This document shows positions 9,201 to 17,193 of a DNA stretch of 64,000 nt, piece by piece. Position 1 is the first letter of the stretch, and the number at the start of each line of letters is the position of its first letter. The stretch covers positions 1 to 64,000 of the forward strand of contig NZ_CP114599.1 of assembly GCF_027286305.1 (NCBI RefSeq), read 5' to 3'. Under the pieces are notes generated by a model. It did not search any database. It was given only the letters and a program-made list of their open reading frames with translations, and had not been told where the DNA came from. Source of the stretch: Phenylobacterium sp. NIBR 498073. GTDB lineage: Bacteria > Pseudomonadota > Alphaproteobacteria > Caulobacterales > Caulobacteraceae. A program made the position numbers and the translations under genes.

Positions 9201-11061
9201 GACCCGCCTGCAGGCCGCCTTCGACCACCGTCACATCTTCCTCGACCCCGATCCCAATCCGGCGACCTCCTATGCCGAGCGCCAGCGGATGTTCGAGCTG
9301 CCGCGCTCGTCCTGGGACGACTACGACCGCAAGAAGATCTCCAAGGGCGGCGGCGTCTTCGCCCGCAGCCTGAAGTCGATCCCGCTCAGCAAGGAAGTGA
9401 AGGCCATGCTCGGCGTCGAGGCCGACAGCCTCGCCCCCACCGAGCTGATGACCGCGATCCTCAAGGCCCCGGCCGAGCTGCTCTATCTCGGCGGCATCGG
9501 CACCTATGTGAAGGGCGGGCGCGAGACCCAGGCCGACGCCGGCGACAAGGCCAACGACGCCATCCGCATCAACGGCGCCGACCTGCGGGTCAAGGTGGTC
9601 GGCGAGGGCGCCAACCTCGGCTTGACGCAAGCCGGGCGCATCGAGTTCGCCCTGCGCGGCGGCCGGGTCAACACCGACGCCATCGACAACTCGGCCGGGG
9701 TCGACAGCTCCGACCACGAGGTCAACATCAAGATCCTCACCGGCATGCTGGAGCGCACCGGAGTCCTGGCCCGCAAGGCGCGCGACAAGCTGCTGAAGTC
9801 GATGACCGACGACGTCGCCGACCACGTGCTCGACCACAATTACGACCAGACCCTGGCGCTCTCGCTGATGGACCTGGACGCGCCCGGCGAGCTCGAACCC
9901 CACGCCCGCTACATGGCCCACCTGGAGGCCCGCGGTCAGCTCGACCGCGCGGTCGAGGGCCTGCCCGACGCCGGCGTGATCGCCGAACGCCGCCAGGCCG
10001 GAAAGGGCCTGACCCGTCCGGAAGAAGCCGTGCTGCTGGCCTACGGCAAGCTGGAGCTGAAGGGCGACATGGCGCACAGCCCGGTCGCCGACGACCCCTA
10101 TTTCGAGGACCTGCTGGAAGGCTACTTCCCGAAGGGGGTGCGCAAGTACGACGAGGCCCTGCGCCGTCACCGCCTGCGCCGCGAGATCATCGCCACCGTG
10201 GTCGCCAACGACGCCATCAACCGTTGCGGCCCGTCGTTCCCGACCCGGCTGATGGCGGCGGCGTCGTGCGACGTCACCGCCTTCGTCACCGCCTATGAGG
10301 CGGCCAAGGCCGTGCTCGGCGTGCCGGCCGCCTGGGACCAGGTGTCGGCGCTCGACGGCAAGATCCCGGCCGCCGGCCAGATGGCCCTCTACCGGCGCCT
10401 GGCCTACACCCTGCGCGGCGAGACCTTCTGGCTCGCCCGCCGGGCGGCCCGCGGCGGCCAGGGCGTCGAGGCCCTGGTCAAGCGCTACGGTCCGGGCGCG
10501 GCGGCGCTGAAGAAGCTGGTTCCGGCGATCCTGTCTCCGGTCGAGCGCGAACGCCTGGAAGCCCAGGTCACGCGCCTGACCGACGCCGGCGCCCCCGAGG
10601 CCCTGGCCCGCCAGGTCGCGGCCCTCCAGCCGCTGACCGTCGCCGTCGACCTCGTCGACCTGGCCGAGGCGTCGAACTGGAAGCTGGAGGCGGCCGCCCG
10701 CCTCTATCACCAGGTCGGCGCGGCCTTCGCCTTCGACCGCCTGCGCGCGGCGGCCGGCGGCTTCACGGCCGGCGACGCCTTCGAGCGCACCGCCGTCCGC
10801 CGTCTGGTCGAGGACCTGCTGGCCGAGCAGGCGGCCGTCACCCGCGCGGTGATGAGCTATGCCGAGGGCGCCAAGGCCGGTGACAGCGACGAGGCCGCCC
10901 AGGCCGCCATCGCCGCCTGGACCGCCCAGCGCGCCGACGTCGCCCTGGCCGCCCGCAAGGCGGTCGAGGAGATCGAAGCCGCCGGCGGCGCCTGGTCCTT
11001 CGCCAAACTCACCATCGCCAACGCGGCGCTACGTGAACTGGCGAGCGTCGAAGGCAAGTAG
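6229..11061 (+). CDS. gdhZ: NAD-specific glutamate dehydrogenase, 180-kDa class
   Basis: Oxidises glutamate to 2-oxoglutarate and ammonium with NAD. At 1610 residues it matches the large GDH class (about 1600 in Caulobacter). The long N-terminal regulatory part has ACT-like sections. The catalytic core has GPVARGGLRWSDRRDDFRTE (from about 798) and the Lys-containing SKGGFYPKQLPKG, and a nucleotide-binding region with VVGVGDMSGDVFGNG follows. In Caulobacter crescentus the orthologue GdhZ also promotes FtsZ disassembly and links glutamate metabolism to division; whether that holds here is inference. The start follows a GGGGG ribosome site. It is monocistronic and ends at a strong intrinsic terminator. 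The whole opposite strand is open but has no coding character. Confidence 0.95.
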   Translation: MSKRPKLTSAQRALVTAFTALAGDAPDAAAFIAQAAEDAAPDELPELPGKALAALLADFWAFAATRKGEAPIIRLAPVEGAPALERLEIIQDDAPFLVDSVMGEIADQGLSVRAMFHPVVEVARDKKGARQADGPGRRESMIQVILERVGADREAALVEGLRAALADVGAAVDDFPAMLELMARTIAELQEAPAGPTRDEDLEFLRWLRDEHFVYLGARVYEYPRLKDGGYAKEEPLFQPQDGLGVLRDPARTVLRRSSEPALLTAQVQASLASDPVIVAKSNLRSRVHRRGYMDYVGVKRYGADGKPSGEIRFVGLFTAEAYDEPAHAVPLVRAKVANVLARAGKAPGSHNEKRLRNILETYPRDELFQASEDDLLAAALGILHLYDRPRVRLFERRDPFDRFASVLLFVPRDRYDSDLRQRAGEILADAYGGRVSAYYPAFSDSPLARVHFIIGVQPGHHAEPNLKSLEAQIAAAARTWVDRFAAAVRASGRATAQVADMVGRYGEAFTAGYRERYDAEEALADIAVIESLQPGESVRIRAFRRAADSKTQLRFKLYHPGAPAPLADVLPILENMGLKAMVESGYPVMPAGGRRVYVHEFELDDQHGEHLVFEEVKTAFEDAFTAVWTGATESDGFNRMVLELSISWREAALIRALARYRQQSGLDPSQRVQETALSNHPGVARLILDLFRTKFDPATGADLAARTAQAVAVMDEIVQALQQVDSLDDDRVLRRLALLVGAIKRTNYYQLGADGQPKPYISFKVASGELSDLPLPKPYREIFVWATHIEGVHLRFGPVARGGLRWSDRRDDFRTEVLGLVKAQQTKNAVIVPVGSKGGFYPKQLPKGGAPDVVRAEAIRAYTTFLSGLLDITDNLDPEGQVIRPAGVIAHDGDDPYLVVAADKGTATFSDIANGIAESYGFWLGDAFASGGSAGYDHKEMGITARGAWEAVKRHFRELGKDIQSEPFTVVGVGDMSGDVFGNGMLLSQQTRLQAAFDHRHIFLDPDPNPATSYAERQRMFELPRSSWDDYDRKKISKGGGVFARSLKSIPLSKEVKAMLGVEADSLAPTELMTAILKAPAELLYLGGIGTYVKGGRETQADAGDKANDAIRINGADLRVKVVGEGANLGLTQAGRIEFALRGGRVNTDAIDNSAGVDSSDHEVNIKILTGMLERTGVLARKARDKLLKSMTDDVADHVLDHNYDQTLALSLMDLDAPGELEPHARYMAHLEARGQLDRAVEGLPDAGVIAERRQAGKGLTRPEEAVLLAYGKLELKGDMAHSPVADDPYFEDLLEGYFPKGVRKYDEALRRHRLRREIIATVVANDAINRCGPSFPTRLMAAASCDVTAFVTAYEAAKAVLGVPAAWDQVSALDGKIPAAGQMALYRRLAYTLRGETFWLARRAARGGQGVEALVKRYGPGAAALKKLVPAILSPVERERLEAQVTRLTDAGAPEALARQVAALQPLTVAVDLVDLAEASNWKLEAAARLYHQVGAAFAFDRLRAAAGGFTAGDAFERTAVRRLVEDLLAEQAAVTRAVMSYAEGAKAGDSDEAAQAAIAAWTAQRADVALAARKAVEEIEAAGGAWSFAKLTIANAALRELASVEGK

Positions 11062-11074
11062 AAACTAGGTCGTC

Positions 11075-11097
11075 GTGGCCGGGCCTGTCCCGGCCAC
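11075..11097. repeat. Short inverted repeat after gdhZ
   Basis: Stem GTGGCCGGG / CCCGGCCAC with a 5-base loop, 14 bases after the gdhZ stop. Directly upstream of the intrinsic terminator, it may form a tandem terminator with it. Similar 'CGTGGCCGGG...' units are common intergenic repeats in alphaproteobacteria; this window has one copy. Confidence 0.5.
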
Positions 11098-11102
11098 CCA
11101 TA

Positions 11103-11144
11103 AACGCCGCGGATCCAGCCTGATCCGCGGCGTTCTTCGTTTTT
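11103..11144 (+). terminator. Intrinsic terminator of gdhZ
   Basis: A perfect 13-bp stem (AACGCCGCGGATC, loop CAGCCT, GATCCGCGGCGTT) is followed by CTTCGTTTTT. It is the clearest Rho-independent terminator in the window and ends the gdhZ transcript before the convergent purH gene. Confidence 0.88.
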
Positions 11145-11159
11145 GCTGACCCAAAATTC

Positions 11160-11178
11160 CTCCCCCAGAGGGGGAGCA
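11160..11178. repeat. Fragment of family C repeat
   Basis: CTCCCCCAGAGGGGGAG is the end hairpin of the C-family elements seen in full at 39448 and 48477. Only this end piece remains, 8 bases before family A copy 2. Confidence 0.6.
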
Positions 11179-11185
11179 ACACAAG

Positions 11186-11324
11186 GTGTCATCCCGGTTT
11201 GCGCAGCAAGACCGGGATCCATGAACACCAGATCCAAGGGGGCGACGGCTCAGCCCCGCCTCATCCCGCCTGCGAGGCGCAAATGGGTCCCGGACAAGCG
11301 CTGCGCGCTTTCCGGGATGACACT
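11186..11324. repeat. Family A repeat, copy 2
   Basis: A complete two-armed element running from GTGTCATCCCGG to CCGGGATGACAC, in the convergent gap between gdhZ and purH. The left arm carries hairpin type I (TTGC-GCA-GCAA); the right arm carries type III (AAGCGC-TGC-GCGCTT read on this strand). The centre (about 11240-11280) is not shared between copies apart from short GC-rich pieces. Confidence 0.9.
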
Positions 11325-11353
11325 CTGGGTGGAGCTCGCCGGCCCGCCCGCGC

Positions 11354-12946
<1,593 letters not shown>

Positions 12947-13116
12947 GGCGCAGTCTCCTTCGAAGGGTTCAAAAAGGAAAATGCCCAGGCGAGCGGCGTG
13001 ATGAGGTCCCGCGCTCCCCGGTGGTCGCCCACCTTAAGATTTCGCCAGTCACACGGAACGCCGCCGACTTAGGCCCCCCGCGCCCCAGGGTCAATGCGGC
13101 GCACACGCACCACTCC

Positions 13117-13170
13117 GTGTCATCCCGGTTTCGGCGCAGCCGAAGACCGGGACCCATGAACACCGGATCA
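13117..13170. repeat. Family A repeat, copy 3 (single arm)
   Basis: Only the left arm is present: GTGTCATCCCGG, hairpin type II (TTCGGC-GCA-GCCGAA), then CCGGGACCCATGAACACCGG. No right arm follows; a family B element comes next. This is the only family A copy not in a convergent gap: it sits in the 425-bp spacer between the heparinase-like gene and purH (both minus strand). I see nothing else definite in 12947-13116 beyond the purH 5' region. Confidence 0.85.
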
Positions 13171-13211
13171 ATCAGGAAAGGCGCAGTCATCGCCCAACAC
13201 GGCCGCGGGGA

Positions 13212-13326
13212 CTCCCTCGCCCCCTTGGGGGAGAGGGTTGGGGTGAGGGGGTCTGCTGACTCCGCAGAGCGCCGCTCCGCGCCGCAAAACCCCTCACCTA
13301 ACCTCTCCCCTCGAGCGGGGAGAGGA
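13212..13326. repeat. Family B repeat, copy 1
   Basis: A hairpin-rich element. The end stems are CGCCCCCTTGGGGGAG at the left and CTCTCCCCTCGAGCGGGGAGAG at the right, with GGGGTGAGGGG and CCCCTCACC pairing across a variable central hairpin. A second copy in inverted orientation is at 39594-39712, with changes concentrated in the central stem. Confidence 0.8.
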
Positions 13327-13371
13327 ACCGGCCGTGCCGGCGTCACCGGACTTTCCCCAGCGGGGAAGCAT

Positions 13372-15105
13372 CTAGAGAGGAGGCCCCGCCGCCGGCGCGG
13401 CGCTCGCCAGTTTCCAGCGCAGCTTGGCGCCGCTGTCGGCCCGGGCCTGGCCGCGCAGCACGATGTGCTGGGTGCGGCGCGGCTTGCCGTCCTGGAAGTA
13501 GACGCCGGTCTCGATGTCCGCCGAATGGGCGTCGTTGCGCAACCACCAGCCGTGGTCGTCCTCGCCGCTGCGCAACAGGACGCTTTTCCCGTCCCGCGCC
13601 AGGCTGGCGCTGACGTCCGGATGCACGTGGAAGCGGACCTTGAACGGGATGAACCGTCGGCCGGCCTGGCCCATCTCGCCCGGCTTGACCGGCGCCAGCA
13701 TGTCCTCGCCGCGCAGCTCGTCGGCGACCAGGTCGAGATAGAGCCGCCGCTCGTGGCGCAGGCCGAAGCGCCGCGCCCAGCCGTCGTGGGCCAGCTCCAG
13801 CCACAGGGCCTGCTCGGTCTCATAACGGCGGGCCTCGACATGCTCGTAGGCCCCGACCAGCCGCGGCCCCAGGGCGGCGGCGCGGAAGCCGCGCAGCGGC
13901 TCGCCGCACGGCTCGTCGGCGATCGACAGGGTCGAGGAGGCGTCGACCAGCCGCAACGCCTGCGGACCGGCGGCTTCCGGCGACCAGGCGCTGGCCGCGA
14001 TCAGCCGGCGGCCGTCGGCCAGCACCTCCATGGCCAGCGGCTGGGCGCAGGCGGTGACGCTCCACGCGCCCTGGGCCGGGGCGGCGGCGTCGGCCAGGAT
14101 CTGCAGGCTGCGGCCCTGCAGCCGGTGATAGCCGTTGCGCGCCGCCGGCGGCTTGGCGGCGCCGCCGCCCTCGCCGGCCCGCACCGCGGCCACATAGCTC
14201 CGGGTGCCGGCCTCGCCGCCCTGCAGCTCGGGCAGCGCCCCGTCGGCCAGGGTGAAGAACCGCACCGCCCCGGCCAGCCGGTCGATGGCCCGCATCATCT
14301 CCTCGGGCGCCGGGCGGCCGCGCTGCTCCAGCGCGTCGTCCAGGATCCGCAGGTCGTAGAGCAGCTCCAGCGCCGCGCGCGGGCAGCGGCTGGCGTGGCC
14401 GCCGTCCGGGGCGACGCTGACCGGCAGCGCTTTGACCAGCCGCATCAGGCCGTGCTTCAGCAGCCGCTCGCCGGCCTCGCCGCCCAGCGCCGCCCCGGCC
14501 AGGGCCGCGACGCTGGCCCGCTCGGCCGCGCGGGCCGGGCCGTCGGCCAGCGACAAGAGGTGGCGCGCCTGCCGCGCCAGGTCCTGGGCGATCAGCCCGG
14601 CCTCCATGTCCGAGGCCCCGTCGCAGATCGCCTTGGCTCCGCAGGCCAGGTGCGACACCCGCCGCTCCAGCACCTCGGGGCTCCAGGAGAACGCGTTCCA
14701 CTTGCCGAACAGCTTGCGCCAGTCGAGCGTCAGCCGCAGCGCCTCGGTCGCGCCCGCCGGGCCCGCGGCCAGCAGGTCGCGCATCCAGTCGAAGCCGTGC
14801 AGGCCGACCGCGAAGCCATGGCTGGGGCTGGGGCGGTCCCAGGGATCGCCGCCGACCCCGACTTCCAGGACCACGCCGGCGAACAGGAAGCGGCCGGCCA
14901 GAATCCTGCGCCCGGCCTCGGCGTCGGCCGGACGCCAGTCGCGCGGCGCCAGCACCAGCCCCTCGGGGCGCGGCCGCGCCAGCAGCGCGCGGTGCAGCGG
15001 CGAGCCGGCCCAGTCGCGCCGGGCCTGACGCGCCACGCCGGCCGCCATGGCCTGGGCCCAGAGCCCGGCCGGATGTCGGAAGATGCTCGGGGGCGCAGCC
15101 GCCAC
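13372..15105 (-). CDS. Heparinase II/III family protein
   Basis: A 577-residue protein. An alpha-helical N-terminal part (about 1-300) includes the WKLFGKWNAFSWSPEVLERRV-like region; the C-terminal half (about 330-560) is the beta-rich heparinase II/III domain with GYHRLQGRSLQILADA, RRFIPFKVRFHVHPDVSASL and DIETGVYFQDGKPRRTQHIVL. Related proteins cleave uronic-acid polysaccharides. No signal peptide is evident, so an intracellular or surface-sugar role is possible and the substrate is unknown. GTG start 4 bases after the rpe stop: transcription is clearly linked to rpe and rsmB. An alternative ATG lies at 15048. Confidence 0.85.
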   Translation of the reverse strand: MAAAPPSIFRHPAGLWAQAMAAGVARQARRDWAGSPLHRALLARPRPEGLVLAPRDWRPADAEAGRRILAGRFLFAGVVLEVGVGGDPWDRPSPSHGFAVGLHGFDWMRDLLAAGPAGATEALRLTLDWRKLFGKWNAFSWSPEVLERRVSHLACGAKAICDGASDMEAGLIAQDLARQARHLLSLADGPARAAERASVAALAGAALGGEAGERLLKHGLMRLVKALPVSVAPDGGHASRCPRAALELLYDLRILDDALEQRGRPAPEEMMRAIDRLAGAVRFFTLADGALPELQGGEAGTRSYVAAVRAGEGGGAAKPPAARNGYHRLQGRSLQILADAAAPAQGAWSVTACAQPLAMEVLADGRRLIAASAWSPEAAGPQALRLVDASSTLSIADEPCGEPLRGFRAAALGPRLVGAYEHVEARRYETEQALWLELAHDGWARRFGLRHERRLYLDLVADELRGEDMLAPVKPGEMGQAGRRFIPFKVRFHVHPDVSASLARDGKSVLLRSGEDDHGWWLRNDAHSADIETGVYFQDGKPRRTQHIVLRGQARADSGAKLRWKLASAAPAAGPPL

Positions 15106-15109
15106 CCGG

Positions 15110-15769
15110 TCAGCCGCCCTTCAGCGCGCGGATGTTGTCGGCGTACTTGGCCGGGCCGCCCTTGAAGACGGCGGTGCCGGCGACCAGCGCCGTGGCCCCG
15201 GCCGCCACGCAGAGCGGCGCGGTCTCCGGGGTCACCCCGCCGTCGACTTCCAGCTCGATGTGCTTGCCGCTGGCGTCGATCATCTTGCGCAGCGCCTCGA
15301 TCTTGCGCAGCTGCGAGTGCATGAACTTCTGGCCGCCGAAGCCCGGGTTGATCGACATCACCAGGATCAGGTCGATCTCGTCCATCATCCACTGGATGAC
15401 GCTGGGGTCGGTCGAGGGGTTGAACACCACGCCCGCCTTGGCCCCCAGTTCGCGGATGCGCTTCAGGGTGCGGTTCAGGTGCGGGCCGCTCTCCGGGTGG
15501 ACGCTGATGTAGTCGGCGCCGGCCTCGCGAAACGCCTCCAGGTACGGGTCGGCCGGCGCGATCATCAGGTGCACGTCGAACGGGATCTTCGCGTGCGGGC
15601 GCAGCGCCTTCACGATGTCCGGGCCCAGCGTGATGTTCGGCACGAAGTGGCCGTCCATGACGTCGACATGCACCCAGTCGGCGCCGGCGGCTTCGATCGC
15701 GGCGACTTCTTCGCCGAGCTTGGCGAAGTCCGAGGCCAGGATGGACGGGGCGATGATCGGTGCGGTCAT
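15110..15769 (-). CDS. rpe: Ribulose-phosphate 3-epimerase
   Basis: Interconverts ribulose-5-phosphate and xylulose-5-phosphate in the pentose phosphate pathway. A 219-residue TIM barrel with the family landmarks IAPSILASDFAKLGEE at the N-terminus, HVDVMDGHFVPNIT (metal and catalytic residues), HLMI, NPGFGGQKF and VDGGV. ATG 15769 is chosen because it begins the conserved MTAPIIAPS; an earlier ATG at 15805 would add an unconserved 12-residue leader. It lies between rsmB (48 bases upstream) and the heparinase-like gene (4 bases downstream), all on the minus strand. Confidence 0.96.
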   Translation of the reverse strand: MTAPIIAPSILASDFAKLGEEVAAIEAAGADWVHVDVMDGHFVPNITLGPDIVKALRPHAKIPFDVHLMIAPADPYLEAFREAGADYISVHPESGPHLNRTLKRIRELGAKAGVVFNPSTDPSVIQWMMDEIDLILVMSINPGFGGQKFMHSQLRKIEALRKMIDASGKHIELEVDGGVTPETAPLCVAAGATALVAGTAVFKGGPAKYADNIRALKGG

Positions 15770-15817
15770 GGTGTTCGACTTAGCCAAGGGCGGGGTTGGG
15801 GACAAGTTGTCGCGAGA

Positions 15818-17101
15818 TCAAACTTCGCGTCGCAGGCGAGCGGCGTAGAAGCCGTCCTGCCCGCCGGGGCGATGATGCGGCAGCAGGCGCAGGGTTCCGT
15901 CGGCCAGCAGGCTGGCCTCCGGCGCCCCGCCCTCGCCCGGCGCGGCCGGGACCAGCTTGAAGTCGCCATGCCGGCTGAGGAAGGCGGCGATCTGCGCCTC
16001 GCCCTCCTCCGGCTCCAGCGAGCAGACGCAGTAGACCAGCCGCCCGCCCGGCTTCACCCGCCGCGCGGCGGAGTCCAGCAGCCGGCTCTGCACCCCGGCC
16101 AGGGCGGCGACGTCGCTGGGGCGCGCGGCCCACAGCACGTCCGGATGGCGGCGATAGGTGCCGGTGGCGCTGCACGGGGCGTCGAGCAGCACCGCATCGA
16201 AGGTCCGCGCATCGTCCCAGTCGCCGGCCTCGGCGGCGACGATCTCGGCGCTCAGCCCCATGCGCTGCATGTTCTCGGCGACCCGGGTCAGCCGCGCGGC
16301 CGAACGGTCGACCGCCACGACCTGCGCGCCGGCCGCCGCCAGCTGCAGCGTCTTGCCGCCGGGCGCGGCGCAGAGGTCGAGGACGCTTTCGCCGGCCTGC
16401 ACGTCCAGCAGCCGGGCCGGGATCGCCGCGCTGGCGTCCTGCACCCACCAGGCGCCTTCGTCATAGGCGGGCCAGGCGGCGACATCGCCCTTGCGCGCGG
16501 TGCGCAGGGTCGGGCCGGGCAGGACCTCGGCTTCGAACTCGCCGGCCAGCCGCTCGGCCTGCGCCGCCGATTTCAGCGACAGGTCGGTGGCCGGCTCGTC
16601 GGCGATCAGCGCCGCCATGGCCAGCGCCGCCTCAGGCCCGAACGCCGCGCTCCAGCGGGCCAGCAGCCACGGCGGGCACAACGCGTCGGGCGCGTTGAGG
16701 TCCGGCGGCTCGCGCAGCAGCGCGCGCAGCACGCCGTTGACCAGGCCCTTGAAGGCGCGGGTCGACGAATGGCTGGCGGCCAGGTCGACGCTGGTGGTCA
16801 CCGCCGCGAAGGCCGGGGTCTCCAGCACGAAGGCCTGGGCCAGGCCGATCCGCAGGATGTTGACCACCCCGTCCGGCGGCGGCTTGGCCAACCGGCCCTG
16901 CAGGGCGCGGTCGATCGGCCCCAGCCGGCGCAGCGTGGCCATGGCCAGCGCCATGGCGAAGCCGCGGTCGCGGGGCTCGAGATTGCGGAAGGCGGGGCGG
17001 GTCAGCGCCTCGTCCAGCCCGGCGCGGCGGGCCAGGGCGGAGGCGAGAATGTCGATGGCGGCCCGGCGGGCGGGCAGGCCGATGTCACGGTCTTCGGTCA
17101 C
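15818..17101 (-). CDS. rsmB: 16S rRNA m5C967 methyltransferase
   Basis: Methylates C5 of a cytosine in 16S rRNA using SAM. The 427-residue protein has the N-terminal NusB-like RNA-binding domain (about 1-140) and a C-terminal Rossmann domain. The SAM motif is CAAPGGKTLQLA (near 243), the first catalytic cysteine lies in DAPCSATGTYRRHPD (near 307), and the second in VYCVCSLEPEE (near 357), so both cysteines of the RsmB mechanism are intact. GTG start at 17101 with only a weak ribosome site. First gene of the rsmB-rpe-heparinase group. RsmB-type is preferred over RsmF because of the NusB-like domain. Confidence 0.93.
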   Translation of the reverse strand: MTEDRDIGLPARRAAIDILASALARRAGLDEALTRPAFRNLEPRDRGFAMALAMATLRRLGPIDRALQGRLAKPPPDGVVNILRIGLAQAFVLETPAFAAVTTSVDLAASHSSTRAFKGLVNGVLRALLREPPDLNAPDALCPPWLLARWSAAFGPEAALAMAALIADEPATDLSLKSAAQAERLAGEFEAEVLPGPTLRTARKGDVAAWPAYDEGAWWVQDASAAIPARLLDVQAGESVLDLCAAPGGKTLQLAAAGAQVVAVDRSAARLTRVAENMQRMGLSAEIVAAEAGDWDDARTFDAVLLDAPCSATGTYRRHPDVLWAARPSDVAALAGVQSRLLDSAARRVKPGGRLVYCVCSLEPEEGEAQIAAFLSRHGDFKLVPAAPGEGGAPEASLLADGTLRLLPHHRPGGQDGFYAARLRREV

Positions 17102-17152
17102 CGGCGGTCCGTGCCCTCATTGGGGCCGCGATGCAAGACGCAGTATGGCGCA

Positions 17153-17183
17153 GGCCCGGCGGAGCTCACCGCTCCGCCGGGCC
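17153..17183 (-). terminator. Hairpin after the TonB receptor gene
   Basis: A perfect 13-bp stem (GGCCCGGCGGAGC / GCTCCGCCGGGCC) with loop TCACC, 11 bases past the stop codon of the receptor gene. There is no T-run. Probably the 3' end of the receptor mRNA; it also separates it from rsmB. Confidence 0.6.
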
Positions 17184-17193
17184 GCCAGTCGGC

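Noticed and set aside
6115..10710. A 1531-codon open frame on the minus strand opposite gdhZ
   Set aside because: It is a GC-codon shadow: His/Gly/Ala/Asp-rich low-complexity translation without any domain, against a certain gene on the plus strand.
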